Positions 45,146 to 54,274 of a stretch of 64,000 nt of DNA are shown one piece after another; position 1 is the stretch's first letter, and each line of letters opens with the position of its first letter. The DNA lies in assembly GCA_017525605.1 (NCBI GenBank), contig JAFXSM010000048.1:1-64000 (forward strand), given 5' to 3'. This stretch comes from Treponema sp. GTDB taxonomy: Bacteria; Spirochaetota; Spirochaetia; Treponematales; Treponemataceae. Under the pieces are notes generated by a model. It was not told where the DNA came from. It saw nothing but the letters and a program-made list of their open reading frames with translations, and did no database searches. The translations under genes were made by a program, and so were the position numbers.

Positions 45146-45151
45146 TATAAT
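45146..45151 (+). promoter_or_regulatory. Extended -10 element directly before the glycosyltransferase gene
   Basis: TGCTATAAT, with TATAAT ending 9 bases before the ATG at 45161. No ribosome binding site is visible in TTCCAAATT, so the mRNA may be leaderless or nearly so. Confidence 0.5.
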
Positions 45152-45160
45152 TTCCAAATT

Positions 45161-46345
45161 ATGAAAATTGGTGTAGACACATTCGAATGCGAACACGGCA
45201 AATCGAATGCGGGAAGTTATTTGAACAACATCTTGAAGAACATTGCGAAATGCAAGATTGATGTTCCCATCGACATTGAATTATTCGGCGCAGAATCTGA
45301 CAGGAATGATTTCGAAGATTTCGTTTCGGAGGTCTCGTCTGAAAAATCCTCATCATCTTCCAATATCAATATTTCTTTCGTCGCCGTCGAACTTCCTGAG
45401 TCTCCGACTCGCGTGCGCCTTTGGCATTCAGTCGGGTGCAATTCCTTTTTTCAGAAACGCAAGTACGATGTCGTAGTTTTTCTCGGAATTTCATTTCTTC
45501 CGATAAAATGCCGGCTTCCTTCGCTTCTCATAACGAATGACATTCTTTCTAATCGGATTTCTGCTCTTCCGTTCTATTCCAGAATAAAAGTCGCGATTTC
45601 GCTTCGGAATTTTTCGAAAATCATTGTCCCGACCCAGTTCGTCAAAAAAGATCTGAAGGCTCTTAGAATCCACGCTGATAGGATTGCCGTAGTTCATAAC
45701 GGTCTCGACCATTCGGTTTTCTATCCGCGTGCTTCCGATTCGGATTTCGTTGACATAAAACCTTTCGCGATACAAAAACCGTATTTCATCTATGTTTCAA
45801 GGATTTCTTCGCCGTCGAAAAGGCATTGCGAGCTAATCAAGGCCTTCTCGGAATTCAAGGACAAAACGAAACTTCCGCACAGGCTCGTGCTTGCAGGCGA
45901 GGAGGGTGATTATTTCGGTCAAGTTCAAAAGGCCGCTTTCGATTCTCCTTATGCTTCCGATATTTTCCTGACCGGCTATTATCCGCATGAAAGCTACCCG
46001 GAGCTTTATGCTGGTGCTGAGGCGTGCATTTACCCGTCGATTTGCGAGGGCGGAGGAATGCCTGTAATCGAGGCGATGTCGATGGGAATCCCTGTCGTCT
46101 GCGCAAAGAACGGCGGAATCCCTGAAGTCGCCGGCGAAAATGCAATCTATTTTGACGGAAATTCCGTTTCCGATATGGCAGCGGCAATGGAAAAAGTCTC
46201 TATGACCGACGAAGCGTCCGTGAATGCAAGGACAAAAATGGTCGAAAACGCGTTGCAGTGGGCTGGCCGTTTCTCATGGCAAAAGGTCAGCGACGACATT
46301 CTTTCCGAGATACAGTCAATTCTTTCAAAAAAGAAGAAAAAATAG
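45161..46345 (+). CDS. Glycosyltransferase family 4
   Basis: A 394-residue GT-B glycosyltransferase. The N-terminal Rossmann half (about 1-190) leads to the GT4 C-terminal donor domain: YFIYVSRISS, RLVLAGE, FLTGYYPHE and the SICEGGGMPVIEAMSMGIPV nucleotide-sugar motif. It probably builds a surface polysaccharide or lipid-linked glycan in the cytoplasm; the acceptor is unknown. It is a single gene with a short or absent leader and a strong downstream terminator. Confidence 0.93.
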   Translation: MKIGVDTFECEHGKSNAGSYLNNILKNIAKCKIDVPIDIELFGAESDRNDFEDFVSEVSSEKSSSSSNINISFVAVELPESPTRVRLWHSVGCNSFFQKRKYDVVVFLGISFLPIKCRLPSLLITNDILSNRISALPFYSRIKVAISLRNFSKIIVPTQFVKKDLKALRIHADRIAVVHNGLDHSVFYPRASDSDFVDIKPFAIQKPYFIYVSRISSPSKRHCELIKAFSEFKDKTKLPHRLVLAGEEGDYFGQVQKAAFDSPYASDIFLTGYYPHESYPELYAGAEACIYPSICEGGGMPVIEAMSMGIPVVCAKNGGIPEVAGENAIYFDGNSVSDMAAAMEKVSMTDEASVNARTKMVENALQWAGRFSWQKVSDDILSEIQSILSKKKKK

Positions 46346-46412
46346 GGTGCAAAGCGACTGCAATCAGTCGAGTTCTGCATGACAAACTTGTTTTGCTAAT
46401 TTACTATGCATG

Positions 46413-46470
46413 AAAAAAGCCCGATTCCATCGAAGTTTCGTTGCAATCTTCGGTGAAACCGGGCTTTTTT
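46413..46470. terminator. Bidirectional intrinsic terminator
   Basis: Inverted repeat AAAAAAGCCCG / CGGGCTTTTTT, with a small inner hairpin CGAAG/CTTCG, between the converging glycosyltransferase and HATPase genes. Confidence 0.85.
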
Positions 46471-46511
46471 AGTTGTTATCTTTTCTATACGTTCTGCGCG
46501 TCTGCGTTCCG

Positions 46512-47090
46512 TTACTCAGATTCTACAGCCAAGCCGATGTGCTTTTTCTGGAATTTCTTGAGCATTGCAACGCCGTTTCTCTGTCCGTTGTAGACGAATC
46601 CGCCGTTCCAATATTCAAGTGCAGCGAACAATGCGTTTCCGCCGTCCTGGTCATCCGATTTCTTTGTTCTGAACGAAACGTAATTTGCAAGTTCCTCAAA
46701 GTTTGAGTTGTGCAGACATGCAAGTCTGTTTCTGTTGAATTCGTTCCATTTTTCGAGGTCTTTGAATCCTTCGCCCTCATCTTTTACGATGATGTGCGCG
46801 TGAGTTGCGCTAAAAGAGTACCAGACCTTGACCTTCTTGTTAATGTCGCAGTTGTTTCCGTGCTTTACAGCATTTTTGATAACTTCGCTTATCTGCTGCT
46901 CAAGCAAGTTGATTTCTTTTATCTCAAGAGGTGCAGACTGCACAATCAGCAATGTAAAATAGCGAATCTGCCTGAAATCTGACGGAAATTCCTTGTAAAG
47001 CATGTTTGTTGTGTCGAAGAGCGGATCATTATCATCCGATCTCAGTTCTTTTATCTCTTCCATGTCGTAACTCCTAAAATGTTTGTCCAA
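46512..47090 (-). CDS. RsbW-like HATPase (anti-sigma or switch kinase)
   Basis: A 192-residue GHKL-type protein. The N box EVIKNAVKHGN, the G1 box DEGEGF and a C-terminal GGNALFAAL segment are present. It would phosphorylate the STAS protein encoded 9 bases upstream in a partner switch. The N-terminus of about 20 residues is acidic. No sigma factor gene is nearby, so the output partner is unknown. Last gene of the module, before a shared terminator. Confidence 0.88.
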   Translation of the reverse strand: MDKHFRSYDMEEIKELRSDDNDPLFDTTNMLYKEFPSDFRQIRYFTLLIVQSAPLEIKEINLLEQQISEVIKNAVKHGNNCDINKKVKVWYSFSATHAHIIVKDEGEGFKDLEKWNEFNRNRLACLHNSNFEELANYVSFRTKKSDDQDGGNALFAALEYWNGGFVYNGQRNGVAMLKKFQKKHIGLAVESE

Positions 47091-47099
47091 AGGATTCTA

Positions 47100-47438
47100 C
47101 TACTCATTTACCATGAGCAATGCTTCTTCTACGCTGTTCGCAATAGGGAAGTAGCCTGTGAGTTTGGTCAACTCGATGACTTTCTTTACAGAACCGTGCA
47201 CATTTGAAATTGCGAGTTTGAGGTTCATCTTTTTGATTGTCGAGCAGATGTAAATCAGCGCACCGATTCCAGACGAGTCGATGTAGTCTACCTGTTCGAG
47301 GTTGATGATGAAACTTTTTACATTTTTTTCAAGCATCTTCATCACAAGCTCTTTCAACTTGTATGAATTGTAGAGGTCCATTTCTCCGGCAACGTCGATG
47401 ATATAGACTTCTCCATTTTTTCTAATTTTCAGTTCCAT
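47100..47438 (-). CDS. STAS-domain anti-sigma-factor antagonist
   Basis: A 112-residue STAS protein with the phosphorylatable serine in DYIDSSGIGAL, as in SpoIIAA and RsbV. When dephosphorylated by the adjacent SpoIIE-type phosphatase it would bind the switch kinase. T. pallidum has a similar annotated pair. Clear ribosome binding site and tight spacing to both neighbours. Confidence 0.94.
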   Translation of the reverse strand: MELKIRKNGEVYIIDVAGEMDLYNSYKLKELVMKMLEKNVKSFIINLEQVDYIDSSGIGALIYICSTIKKMNLKLAISNVHGSVKKVIELTKLTGYFPIANSVEEALLMVNE

Positions 47439-47462
47439 ATAAAACTCCTTTTAACTGATATT

Positions 47463-49145
47463 TTACTGAATTTTAATGACAAGAAGCGTCTGGTCATCAT
47501 GTAGCGATTCTGTTCCGACGAACTTCTTCATATCCGATTTTATCAAGTTGGCAATTTCTTTTCCTGATAGTTTATGATTTTCTTTCAGTATGTTCGACAT
47601 ATTTGATATGTTGTACTGTTTTCCGGCAGCATTGAGAGCCTCCGCAAATCCGTCTGTATATGTTATCAAAATGTCGCCCTTTCCTGCAAAGAATTCAATA
47701 TCTTTATATGTCTTGCTCTTCTCCACGCCGATTGGCTCGCTGTTTACCGACACGCTCTCCACCGTTCCTTTTATCGCATTGTAGCGGAGAACTGGTATCG
47801 TTCCGCTTGTTGCAAGCTGAACTTTTCTCTTTATGGAATCGTAATTGAGCAATGAAACAGACGCGAAATGGTCTAGATTGTTCTCTGCGCATATTCCTCT
47901 GTTTGCCCAGCTCAAAATCGTTCCGGCTGACTGCGTCGTGTTCACGATGAGCCTGAGCATTGCCCTTATCATCGTTATGACGAGCAAAGAAGTCATTCCC
48001 TTTCCTGCGACATCCATCAAGACGAACGAAGTTCTGTCCTGCCGCGCGAGTATGACATCGTAAGAGTCGCTGCATACGCCTGCCGTCTGCTCCGAGAAGC
48101 TTCCGAAAGAAATTCCAGGAATCTGCGGGAGCTTTTTCGGGAGAAGCGATGTCTGCAAGTCTGTCGCGATTCCGCTTTCCCTTGTCAGTTCCTGCTGTTC
48201 TTTGTACTGCTTGAAGTTCAGCGTCGTTTTCAGTGCCGATTCCGCGAAATCAGAAAGCGTCTGTGCATATCTGAAATCCTCTTCCGAGAACGGGTCTTTC
48301 CCGAAGCTCTTCGAAAGTGCGATGAGCCCCACGACAACGTCTTTTTCCCTTAGTTTTATCGGAACGAAGATGAAGCTTCCGAGTTTCAGGAATTCTTCCG
48401 GTCCGTTCTCGAAAATCCTGTCATCGATTTTCGGAACTGAGATGAGCTCCGCAGTTCCCGTGCTCGCAATTTCTCCGAAGATATTGTCTCTGAGCGAGAA
48501 CTGGGCGTATTTGAAACTTGTCGAGACTCTTATCTGCTTATGCGGCAAATCGTCTGGGAGCTTGTACGGAGGAGGAAAGTCGCCGATGAATGATTTCACG
48601 GAAATCACGTCGTCGAATTCGTCCACGAGAAGAACTGCACCGCCGTCCGCGCCAGTTGCTTCGATACATGCCTTGTTTATGCAGTCGAGAAGTTCCTGCT
48701 CTGTCTCTTTGCTTCCGTTCTCCGATTTCGTATCTTTCAGAATGGAATTTGCAGCCATCGTTATGAAGTCGCGGCCTTTGTCAACAAGCTTGACTTCCTC
48801 CGGCTGTATGCCTTCGACTATTATCTGCTGAGGGGCTTGCTCCGGAATGATTTCCTCTTCTTCCGCCTCTTTTTCTTTTTCAATCTTTTGCTTTCCGAAT
48901 GCAAGCATGATGCAATAAGGAATCATCAGTGCTGTCGCAAGGAGAATTAGAAGATTGAACGTCAAAGCCCCTGAATTGAAAAATGCCTTTATACATGCAA
49001 ATATGAGCACGCCCAATGCAAAAAAGGATATGAAACTTACCTTCGCCGTTCTTCTGATTTTTATAAAGACTAGAAGCACGATTATTGCTACTGATAGCAC
49101 TGCTGTGAAGATAAGTGGGATGTTTGCTATTGTGTCCGTGTACAA
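47463..49145 (-). CDS. Membrane SpoIIE/RsbU-type PP2C phosphatase with GAF domain
   Basis: A 560-residue sensor phosphatase. About three membrane helices (about 8-30, 36-55 and 62-82) are followed by an acidic linker, a GAF domain (about 150-310) and a SpoIIE-type phosphatase domain (about 330-560) with FVLMDVAGKGM, TDGFAEALN and DDQTLLVIK metal-binding Asp positions. It would dephosphorylate the STAS protein encoded 24 bases downstream in response to a membrane or ligand signal. First gene of the partner-switch operon. Confidence 0.9.
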   Translation of the reverse strand: MYTDTIANIPLIFTAVLSVAIIVLLVFIKIRRTAKVSFISFFALGVLIFACIKAFFNSGALTFNLLILLATALMIPYCIMLAFGKQKIEKEKEAEEEEIIPEQAPQQIIVEGIQPEEVKLVDKGRDFITMAANSILKDTKSENGSKETEQELLDCINKACIEATGADGGAVLLVDEFDDVISVKSFIGDFPPPYKLPDDLPHKQIRVSTSFKYAQFSLRDNIFGEIASTGTAELISVPKIDDRIFENGPEEFLKLGSFIFVPIKLREKDVVVGLIALSKSFGKDPFSEEDFRYAQTLSDFAESALKTTLNFKQYKEQQELTRESGIATDLQTSLLPKKLPQIPGISFGSFSEQTAGVCSDSYDVILARQDRTSFVLMDVAGKGMTSLLVITMIRAMLRLIVNTTQSAGTILSWANRGICAENNLDHFASVSLLNYDSIKRKVQLATSGTIPVLRYNAIKGTVESVSVNSEPIGVEKSKTYKDIEFFAGKGDILITYTDGFAEALNAAGKQYNISNMSNILKENHKLSGKEIANLIKSDMKKFVGTESLHDDQTLLVIKIQ

Positions 49146-49322
49146 CTTCTATCTCCAATTATTATTATTGAATTTAAATATTACCATTGAATATTTTAGC
49201 CGTCAAGAAAAATACCATCGCCCAATATACCGTTAAGGTATGGATGAACGACATATATATTTTATCTTTTATCGGTTCAATCGAAGAAGAAGTTTCGGAT
49301 TTTTTTTGCTGTCCTGACGATG
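49146..49322. other. Intergenic gap without a recognised gene
   Basis: About 180 bases between the phosphatase start and the end of the ParB-like gene. A short hairpin ATACC/GGTAT with loop GTTAA lies near 49235. No good coding frame or terminator is seen. Confidence 0.4.
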
Positions 49323-50285
49323 TTATTGCGATATCGTTGGCGTATTTTTTTCGGAATCGTTCCCTTCGATTTTTTTCTTGAGGAGAAATCCCGTTATTTT
49401 GTTCCAAATCCTTGTCGTCAGCGGTCTTTTTCCGAATTCCGCAAGAAATGAATTTGCCATTTCGTCTATCGAATAGTCCTCGCCGAATTTCTGCTTGATT
49501 TCGTCCCAGTACTTTATCACCCAGACATAGAGGTCGCTCTTCGTTCTTTTCTTGAACGACCGCATGATTTTGTGCTTGTCGATGACGTTTATGACAGGCA
49601 TGTAGACCGTAAGAAACCATGACATCATCGCCTTGTCCATGCCGATTTCTTCCGATTTGTTCATGTTTATGTAGTATTTGTGGGTCAAAATGTGGTTGTA
49701 AATCACGTCGTACTGGCCTGGAATTGAGAAATCGAGGCACCAGTAGTCGGTCACGTCGCCGAATCCTGTTTCTCCGTAGAAAACCCTCTTCTCGTATTCT
49801 ATGACCTGCTTGACCATCTTCTGCAGCGTGTCGCCCGGACGAAGTTTTATCTCGCTCTGGAGGCTGACGATTTCCGCATCGATGAATTCGATTCCCTTCG
49901 ATTTTGCGACTGACACTCGGTGGTTTCCGTCACGCACGAAATATACTCCGCCAAGCTCGTAGAGCGAAATAGACGGCAGCGATATGTCCTGGATGTGCGC
50001 CATGTCGATATGTTCCCATCTGGTCTTCAGGTGCATGTTCTTCGGGAAAAACTGGTTGTCGAAATCCTGATAGCGTCCCTCGCTTCCGACAATCAGCTTT
50101 ACGGGAACTGTTTTCATTCCCATGTAAACTTCGTTTTTTGGTCTGAGCAAATTTTTTATGTCAGAAAAAGAAATCAGCGTTGCTTCTTCTGGATTCAGGA
50201 AATGCTGGACTTCGTTGAACAGGGCCTTGTGTCTGGCTTTCGTAAAGTCGTCTTCAGTTTGAGCGGAAAGAAGTTGTTCACTCAT
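49323..50285 (-). CDS. ParB/Srx-fold domain protein
   Basis: A 320-residue protein. The middle (about 60-140) has the ParB N-terminal-like pattern with FVRDGNHRVSVAKSKGIEF, the GxHR-type motif of nucleotide-using ParB-fold domains. The C-terminal 130 residues are helical and basic (KIMRSFKKRTKSDLY). It is last in an operon after a metallophosphoesterase gene (15-base gap). No ParA is next to it, so chromosome partition is not implied. Function unknown. Confidence 0.75.
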   Translation of the reverse strand: MSEQLLSAQTEDDFTKARHKALFNEVQHFLNPEEATLISFSDIKNLLRPKNEVYMGMKTVPVKLIVGSEGRYQDFDNQFFPKNMHLKTRWEHIDMAHIQDISLPSISLYELGGVYFVRDGNHRVSVAKSKGIEFIDAEIVSLQSEIKLRPGDTLQKMVKQVIEYEKRVFYGETGFGDVTDYWCLDFSIPGQYDVIYNHILTHKYYINMNKSEEIGMDKAMMSWFLTVYMPVINVIDKHKIMRSFKKRTKSDLYVWVIKYWDEIKQKFGEDYSIDEMANSFLAEFGKRPLTTRIWNKITGFLLKKKIEGNDSEKNTPTISQ

Positions 50286-50300
50286 TTTTTAGTTCCTTTC

Positions 50301-51065
50301 TTATTCTTTGTCTTGTGATGTTTGTGTCGAATCTTCGTCTTTCGGCAGTTCGATTATTGTGTAGCTGTATGCGTTGACTACAGTCGTCACCCCGTTCTTC
50401 GTCTGAACTTCCGTGACCCGTTTCGCGTTCATGTCGTAAAGATGAATATGCCCGTGAACGAGATAAGTCGGGGTGAATTTTTTTATGAACCAGTTGAAAC
50501 ATTCGAAACCGATGTGGCAAGGGTCTTCCTTGTCGTGGATGTGGCGCGGGGAAGCGTGCGTCAAGAAAATGTCCAGATATTTTCCGTAGCGGATTTTGTT
50601 GATCAGCAGGGAAGGGACTAGTTTCAGAAGATAGATGAACATCTCCGTGTTCGTGTATTGGCTCAGTGCGCCGTTGTACCTCATTGAGCCTGAAACGCCC
50701 GCAATCAGAAGCGGATGCTCCTTTTTGCCTTTTTCCTTGATTCTGAAATGCTTGTTCACGTCAGTTCTGAATCCGATATAGTCAGCTCCGTGGCTTGATC
50801 CCATTTCGTATTCTTTTGACTCGTCCTGCAGCGTCGGGTGCGCGCCCTTCTGCGTCTTTATCTTATGGTAGAGACCGAACTCAGAAAGATTGTGGTTTCC
50901 GAATATGAAATATGTCGGCTTGTTCAGCGAAGAAACTATGAAGTCGATATATTCCGACGGAAGGTCGCCTGCACAGAGGATTAAATCCACGTCGCTGAAA
51001 CGCTCTTTAACCTTTGTGCTGTAGATGAGTGGGTCAATCTGATCTGAGACGCAGAGGATTTTCAT
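50301..51065 (-). CDS. Calcineurin-like metallophosphoesterase
   Basis: A 254-residue phosphoesterase. Metal-binding segments: ILCVSDQID (variant of DxH), CAGDLP, FGNHN and the later FLTHASPRH and VHGHIHLYD. The start at 51065 is chosen because the protein then begins directly with MKILCVSD, as in the family; an earlier Met would run into the upstream gene. The substrate could be a nucleotide, a phosphoprotein or RNA. It is in the middle of a three-gene operon. Confidence 0.88.
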   Translation of the reverse strand: MKILCVSDQIDPLIYSTKVKERFSDVDLILCAGDLPSEYIDFIVSSLNKPTYFIFGNHNLSEFGLYHKIKTQKGAHPTLQDESKEYEMGSSHGADYIGFRTDVNKHFRIKEKGKKEHPLLIAGVSGSMRYNGALSQYTNTEMFIYLLKLVPSLLINKIRYGKYLDIFLTHASPRHIHDKEDPCHIGFECFNWFIKKFTPTYLVHGHIHLYDMNAKRVTEVQTKNGVTTVVNAYSYTIIELPKDEDSTQTSQDKE

Positions 51066-51072
51066 CGGTTCT

Positions 51073-52443
51073 CTATATTCCTGCCTTTGCCAGAAGCTGT
51101 TCGAGCCTTTCTTTTCCAATCAGCTCAATCGGCCTGTTTTCTGCGAATCCGACTGCCGCGCTTGTGAAGCCGGAGCTTGTGCAGACGAATGCCTTCACGC
51201 AGTTCTTTGATTTCGATATGTCCAATACATTTCGAATCTCGGAGTCTTCGATAGGTTCAGTCTCACGGTGGAAATCAATCATGTAGAGCTGTTTTCTGAC
51301 GTTCATCCAGTCGTCTTTCTTCTGCTCAATGGCGTAAATCCTGATGCCCCACTTCTGGACTTCCGTTTTCTGCGCCAACATGCTGAGCCCTCCGAGAGCC
51401 GCCTGCTTGCAGAGGTCAACAAATGCGGCGGACGAGCAGGTGAGGTACTCTTTCAAACTGTCGTTCGTCTGCAAATCTTTGTATTCCGACAACTTTGCGC
51501 CGACATCCCTGAACGAGTGGTTTCTCTTGTAAATTATCTGCCACTGCTCGATAGCTTTGTCGATGTCGCGGTTCTTTTCGTAGCAAGCCGCCAAAAAATA
51601 TCTCGCGTACAAAGTTTCCTGCGCGTTCTCGTCTTTTGCGGCCCTAACTGCCTTGTCAAATTCCGAAAGCGCATTGTCAACTGAATTTGCCATCATGTAG
51701 CAGGAACCTCTTTCGAGGAGTGCTTTCTGCTTGAATTCCGGGTCTCTCAGAGCTTTCTCGAATGTTTTTATTGCATTCGGATAATCTTTCTGCTCCTTGT
51801 AGATTTTTCCGAGGTAATAATAAGAAGAATAAGTATCAGGGCTCAGCGATATCGCAAGGTCGATTTCCTTTTTTGCCTCGGAAAGCTGCTTTCCGCGAAG
51901 CAACGCCAGCGCATAAGCCGCATGTGCCTTGACGTGCTTTTTGTTGTGCTGAATCGCCTTCTGGTAGAACCCGACCGAAAGGTCAGCGCGTCCTTTCTGC
52001 TCGTAGAGCTTTCCGCACATATAATAATTTTCTGCGTTTGCCGGCTCCAGTTTTGTGAGGAGAAGAAATTCCTTGAGTGCATCGTCGGTCTGGTTGAATT
52101 TTACATAGAGCTGCGAAAGTTGCTTTCTGAATTCAGTCTCCGGAATGTCGCCGTTGAAAATCGCATTCTGGTTGACGAGCTTGTATTCCATGAGGGCAAG
52201 CTCATTTTTCCGGTCCGCGAGATATGCGTTCCCGAGATAATAATGAGCAAGGTAATTGCGTGGATTTTTTGAAATCAGGCTTTTTGCGACTCTTTCAGCT
52301 GCCGTGTATTTCTGCTGCTTTATAAGCTTCGTGATTGAATCTAGTTTTTTAGGCTGCATTACCGATCTGAGTGCGAAGACTCCAAGGATAACGATTGTAG
52401 CTATAAGTACAAATATGATGACTAATGGAAGCATATTTGCCAT
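51073..52443 (-). CDS. TPR protein with Mrr-like C-terminal domain
   Basis: A 456-residue protein with an N-terminal membrane helix (about 5-26), then about eight tetratricopeptide repeats (about 35-310), and a C-terminal domain (about 345-455) ending in AFVCTSSGFTSAAVGFAENRPIELIGKERLEQLL, which is the tail signature of Mrr-type nuclease folds. The PD-(D/E)xK catalytic positions are not clear. A start at 52443 with GGAGG upstream is preferred to a TTG six codons earlier. First gene of the phosphoesterase and ParB-like operon. Function unknown. Confidence 0.8.
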   Translation of the reverse strand: MANMLPLVIIFVLIATIVILGVFALRSVMQPKKLDSITKLIKQQKYTAAERVAKSLISKNPRNYLAHYYLGNAYLADRKNELALMEYKLVNQNAIFNGDIPETEFRKQLSQLYVKFNQTDDALKEFLLLTKLEPANAENYYMCGKLYEQKGRADLSVGFYQKAIQHNKKHVKAHAAYALALLRGKQLSEAKKEIDLAISLSPDTYSSYYYLGKIYKEQKDYPNAIKTFEKALRDPEFKQKALLERGSCYMMANSVDNALSEFDKAVRAAKDENAQETLYARYFLAACYEKNRDIDKAIEQWQIIYKRNHSFRDVGAKLSEYKDLQTNDSLKEYLTCSSAAFVDLCKQAALGGLSMLAQKTEVQKWGIRIYAIEQKKDDWMNVRKQLYMIDFHRETEPIEDSEIRNVLDISKSKNCVKAFVCTSSGFTSAAVGFAENRPIELIGKERLEQLLAKAGI

Positions 52444-52645
52444 TGTAGTGTTGACCTCCAACTAAATTCGCTGTGCGTATGATTTTATGAATTTAATTAT
52501 TATAATTATTTTCTATCAATTATTTTAGAGTAGACTTTTTGATTGTCTATGTCAAATAAAGGTTATATTTTGCCGAATATAAAATGAATAGCAAAGATAT
52601 CTTTCTATTAATTTTGTGTTCAAAATAAATTTTCGGAAGAGTTCG

Positions 52646-54244
52646 ATGAGTTTTTCAATGAGAGTTACGTTAAAAAAAATATTTTGTCTTGTTTCTTTGT
52701 CGATTTTCGTTTCGGCAGCAATTTTTTCTGCCGATGCGAAAAAATCCAAGTCGGCTGCTGCTGCCGCAAAGGAAAGGGAAAAGGCGCGTCTTGAGAGAAA
52801 AGCCGCCGCAGACAAGCAGGACGCTTATGAGGAAGCTGTGGAGGCGTTCCAGCTGAACAAGCCTGCCGAGGCGATTCCGCTGCTTGAGGCATTCTTGGGC
52901 GACGACAAAACAGAGGCGTACAATCCCGATGTCTACGTCTATCTTTCTGCCGCATATTATCAGGTCGAGGAATATCAGAAATCGATTGATGTTTGCGAAA
53001 AAGGATTGTCAAAGGAAAATACGAATTTCAAAGTCCTGTATTTCAATGAGGGAAATGCGGCTTATGCGCTCGGACAGTACATGAAGGCAGCTTCGTTGTA
53101 CGAAAAATCAAGGGAAGTCGATTCTCAGTATGCCCCTGCGACGCTGAATCTTGCGAACGCGTTTTTGCGCCAGGACAAAATCGAAGAGGCGCGTGATGAT
53201 TACGTTCTTTACCTTGAGCTGAAGCCTGACACTGTTCAGCGGCCTGAAATTGAAAGGCTCATCGCGCTTTTGAATGAGGAAATCGATTACAGGAAACGTC
53301 TTGGACCTGAACTTGTCGAAGATTTGATAAGAACTTCAACAGACGACGGTTCTGCAGGCCCTCATGAAGTCATGTCCGAGGACGAAACTGCAGCTCCTGT
53401 TCTGCCTGTCGAGCCTGTGAAAAAATATGACGGCGAGCAGCTTGATTCCAACGAAACACACGCGCCAGCATTGCCTGTAGAGCATAAATCTCAGAAGAAC
53501 GGCGAGCAGATTGATTCGGCTGAAACTCAGGCACCAGCATTGCCGGTTGATAAGCGAACTCAGAAGAACAAGGGCGAACAAATCGACTCGTCTGAAAGCC
53601 AAGCACCAGCATTGCCGGTTGACAGAAGAACTCAGAAAAATAAAGGCGAGCAAATCGATTCAGCTGAAACTCAAGCACCAGCATTGCCTGTCGATAAGAG
53701 AACTCAGAAAAACAAGGGTGAGCAAATCGACTCGTCTGAAAGCCAAGCACCGGCATTGCCGACGGACAGGAAATCTCAGAAAAATAGGGGCGAGCAAGTC
53801 AACACTTCCGACAGCACGGCTCCGTCGCTTCCGAAAGACGGAAAGACTGACAGGAAGGGCGAATATATCACGAATCCTTCCGCACCGGAGCTTCCTGGGG
53901 AAACGAAGAAAGACTCGAAAAAGAAAGAAGAGAAATTGTCTGGCTCTGACGCTGCGGCTCCGGCAATGCCAAAAGACAAAAAGAAGAATGCCGGCGAAAA
54001 AATCAAGGACAGTGCGCCGGCTCTTCCTAAAGACAAGAAAGACGAAAAACTTGAGAGAATCGGAAAGCAGGAAGCTCCGACTCTCCCTGCTGAAGAAAAA
54101 ACATCTAAAAACGATTCGGCTGATTCGCATTCAGAAAATGCAGATGAATCAGCAGATGTTCCAATAGAAGAATTGCCGGAAGAAGAAAAAAATGCATCGA
54201 CAACGGATAGTTCAAAAAAATCTTCCGTCATCGATGCCAAATAA
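52646..54244 (+). CDS. TPR protein with 24-residue tandem repeats
   Basis: A 532-residue exported protein. Signal peptide of about 31 residues (cleaved near IFSADA), a Lys/Ala/Arg-rich helix (about 35-55), three to four TPRs (about 60-200), then from about residue 262 a tandem array of a 24-residue unit with core KGEQIDSxExQAPALPVDxRTQKN that decays toward the C-terminus into shorter APALP-containing units, and an acidic tail. Two unit types alternate (SAETQ and SSESQ), so pairs of units were duplicated together. The ATG at 52646 has GGAAG upstream. Probably a cell-surface or periplasmic scaffold; the repeat may vary in copy number. Confidence 0.82.
   Translation: MSFSMRVTLKKIFCLVSLSIFVSAAIFSADAKKSKSAAAAAKEREKARLERKAAADKQDAYEEAVEAFQLNKPAEAIPLLEAFLGDDKTEAYNPDVYVYLSAAYYQVEEYQKSIDVCEKGLSKENTNFKVLYFNEGNAAYALGQYMKAASLYEKSREVDSQYAPATLNLANAFLRQDKIEEARDDYVLYLELKPDTVQRPEIERLIALLNEEIDYRKRLGPELVEDLIRTSTDDGSAGPHEVMSEDETAAPVLPVEPVKKYDGEQLDSNETHAPALPVEHKSQKNGEQIDSAETQAPALPVDKRTQKNKGEQIDSSESQAPALPVDRRTQKNKGEQIDSAETQAPALPVDKRTQKNKGEQIDSSESQAPALPTDRKSQKNRGEQVNTSDSTAPSLPKDGKTDRKGEYITNPSAPELPGETKKDSKKKEEKLSGSDAAAPAMPKDKKKNAGEKIKDSAPALPKDKKDEKLERIGKQEAPTLPAEEKTSKNDSADSHSENADESADVPIEELPEEEKNASTTDSSKKSSVIDAK
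53429..53854 (+). repeat. 72-base in-frame tandem repeat array
   Basis: Six consecutive units of 69-72 bases inside the TPR gene (53429, 53501, 53570, 53642, 53714 and 53786), each encoding GEQ...APALP. Units 2 and 4 and units 3 and 5 are most alike, so a two-unit block of about 141-144 bases has duplicated. Degenerate units continue to about 54100. Confidence 0.85.
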
Positions 54245-54274
54245 CGTTGCCCGTAAACGCATTGCCGAACAGAC

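Noticed and set aside
49230..49245. Hairpin ATACC-GTTAA-GGTAT as another GTTA-loop element
   Set aside because: It has a five-base loop and none of the AAGTGA or GAACAAATCC flanks of the family.
53429..54100. Regular repeats as a CRISPR array
   Set aside because: The repeats are in frame, directly adjoining without unique spacers, and encode a peptide repeat.
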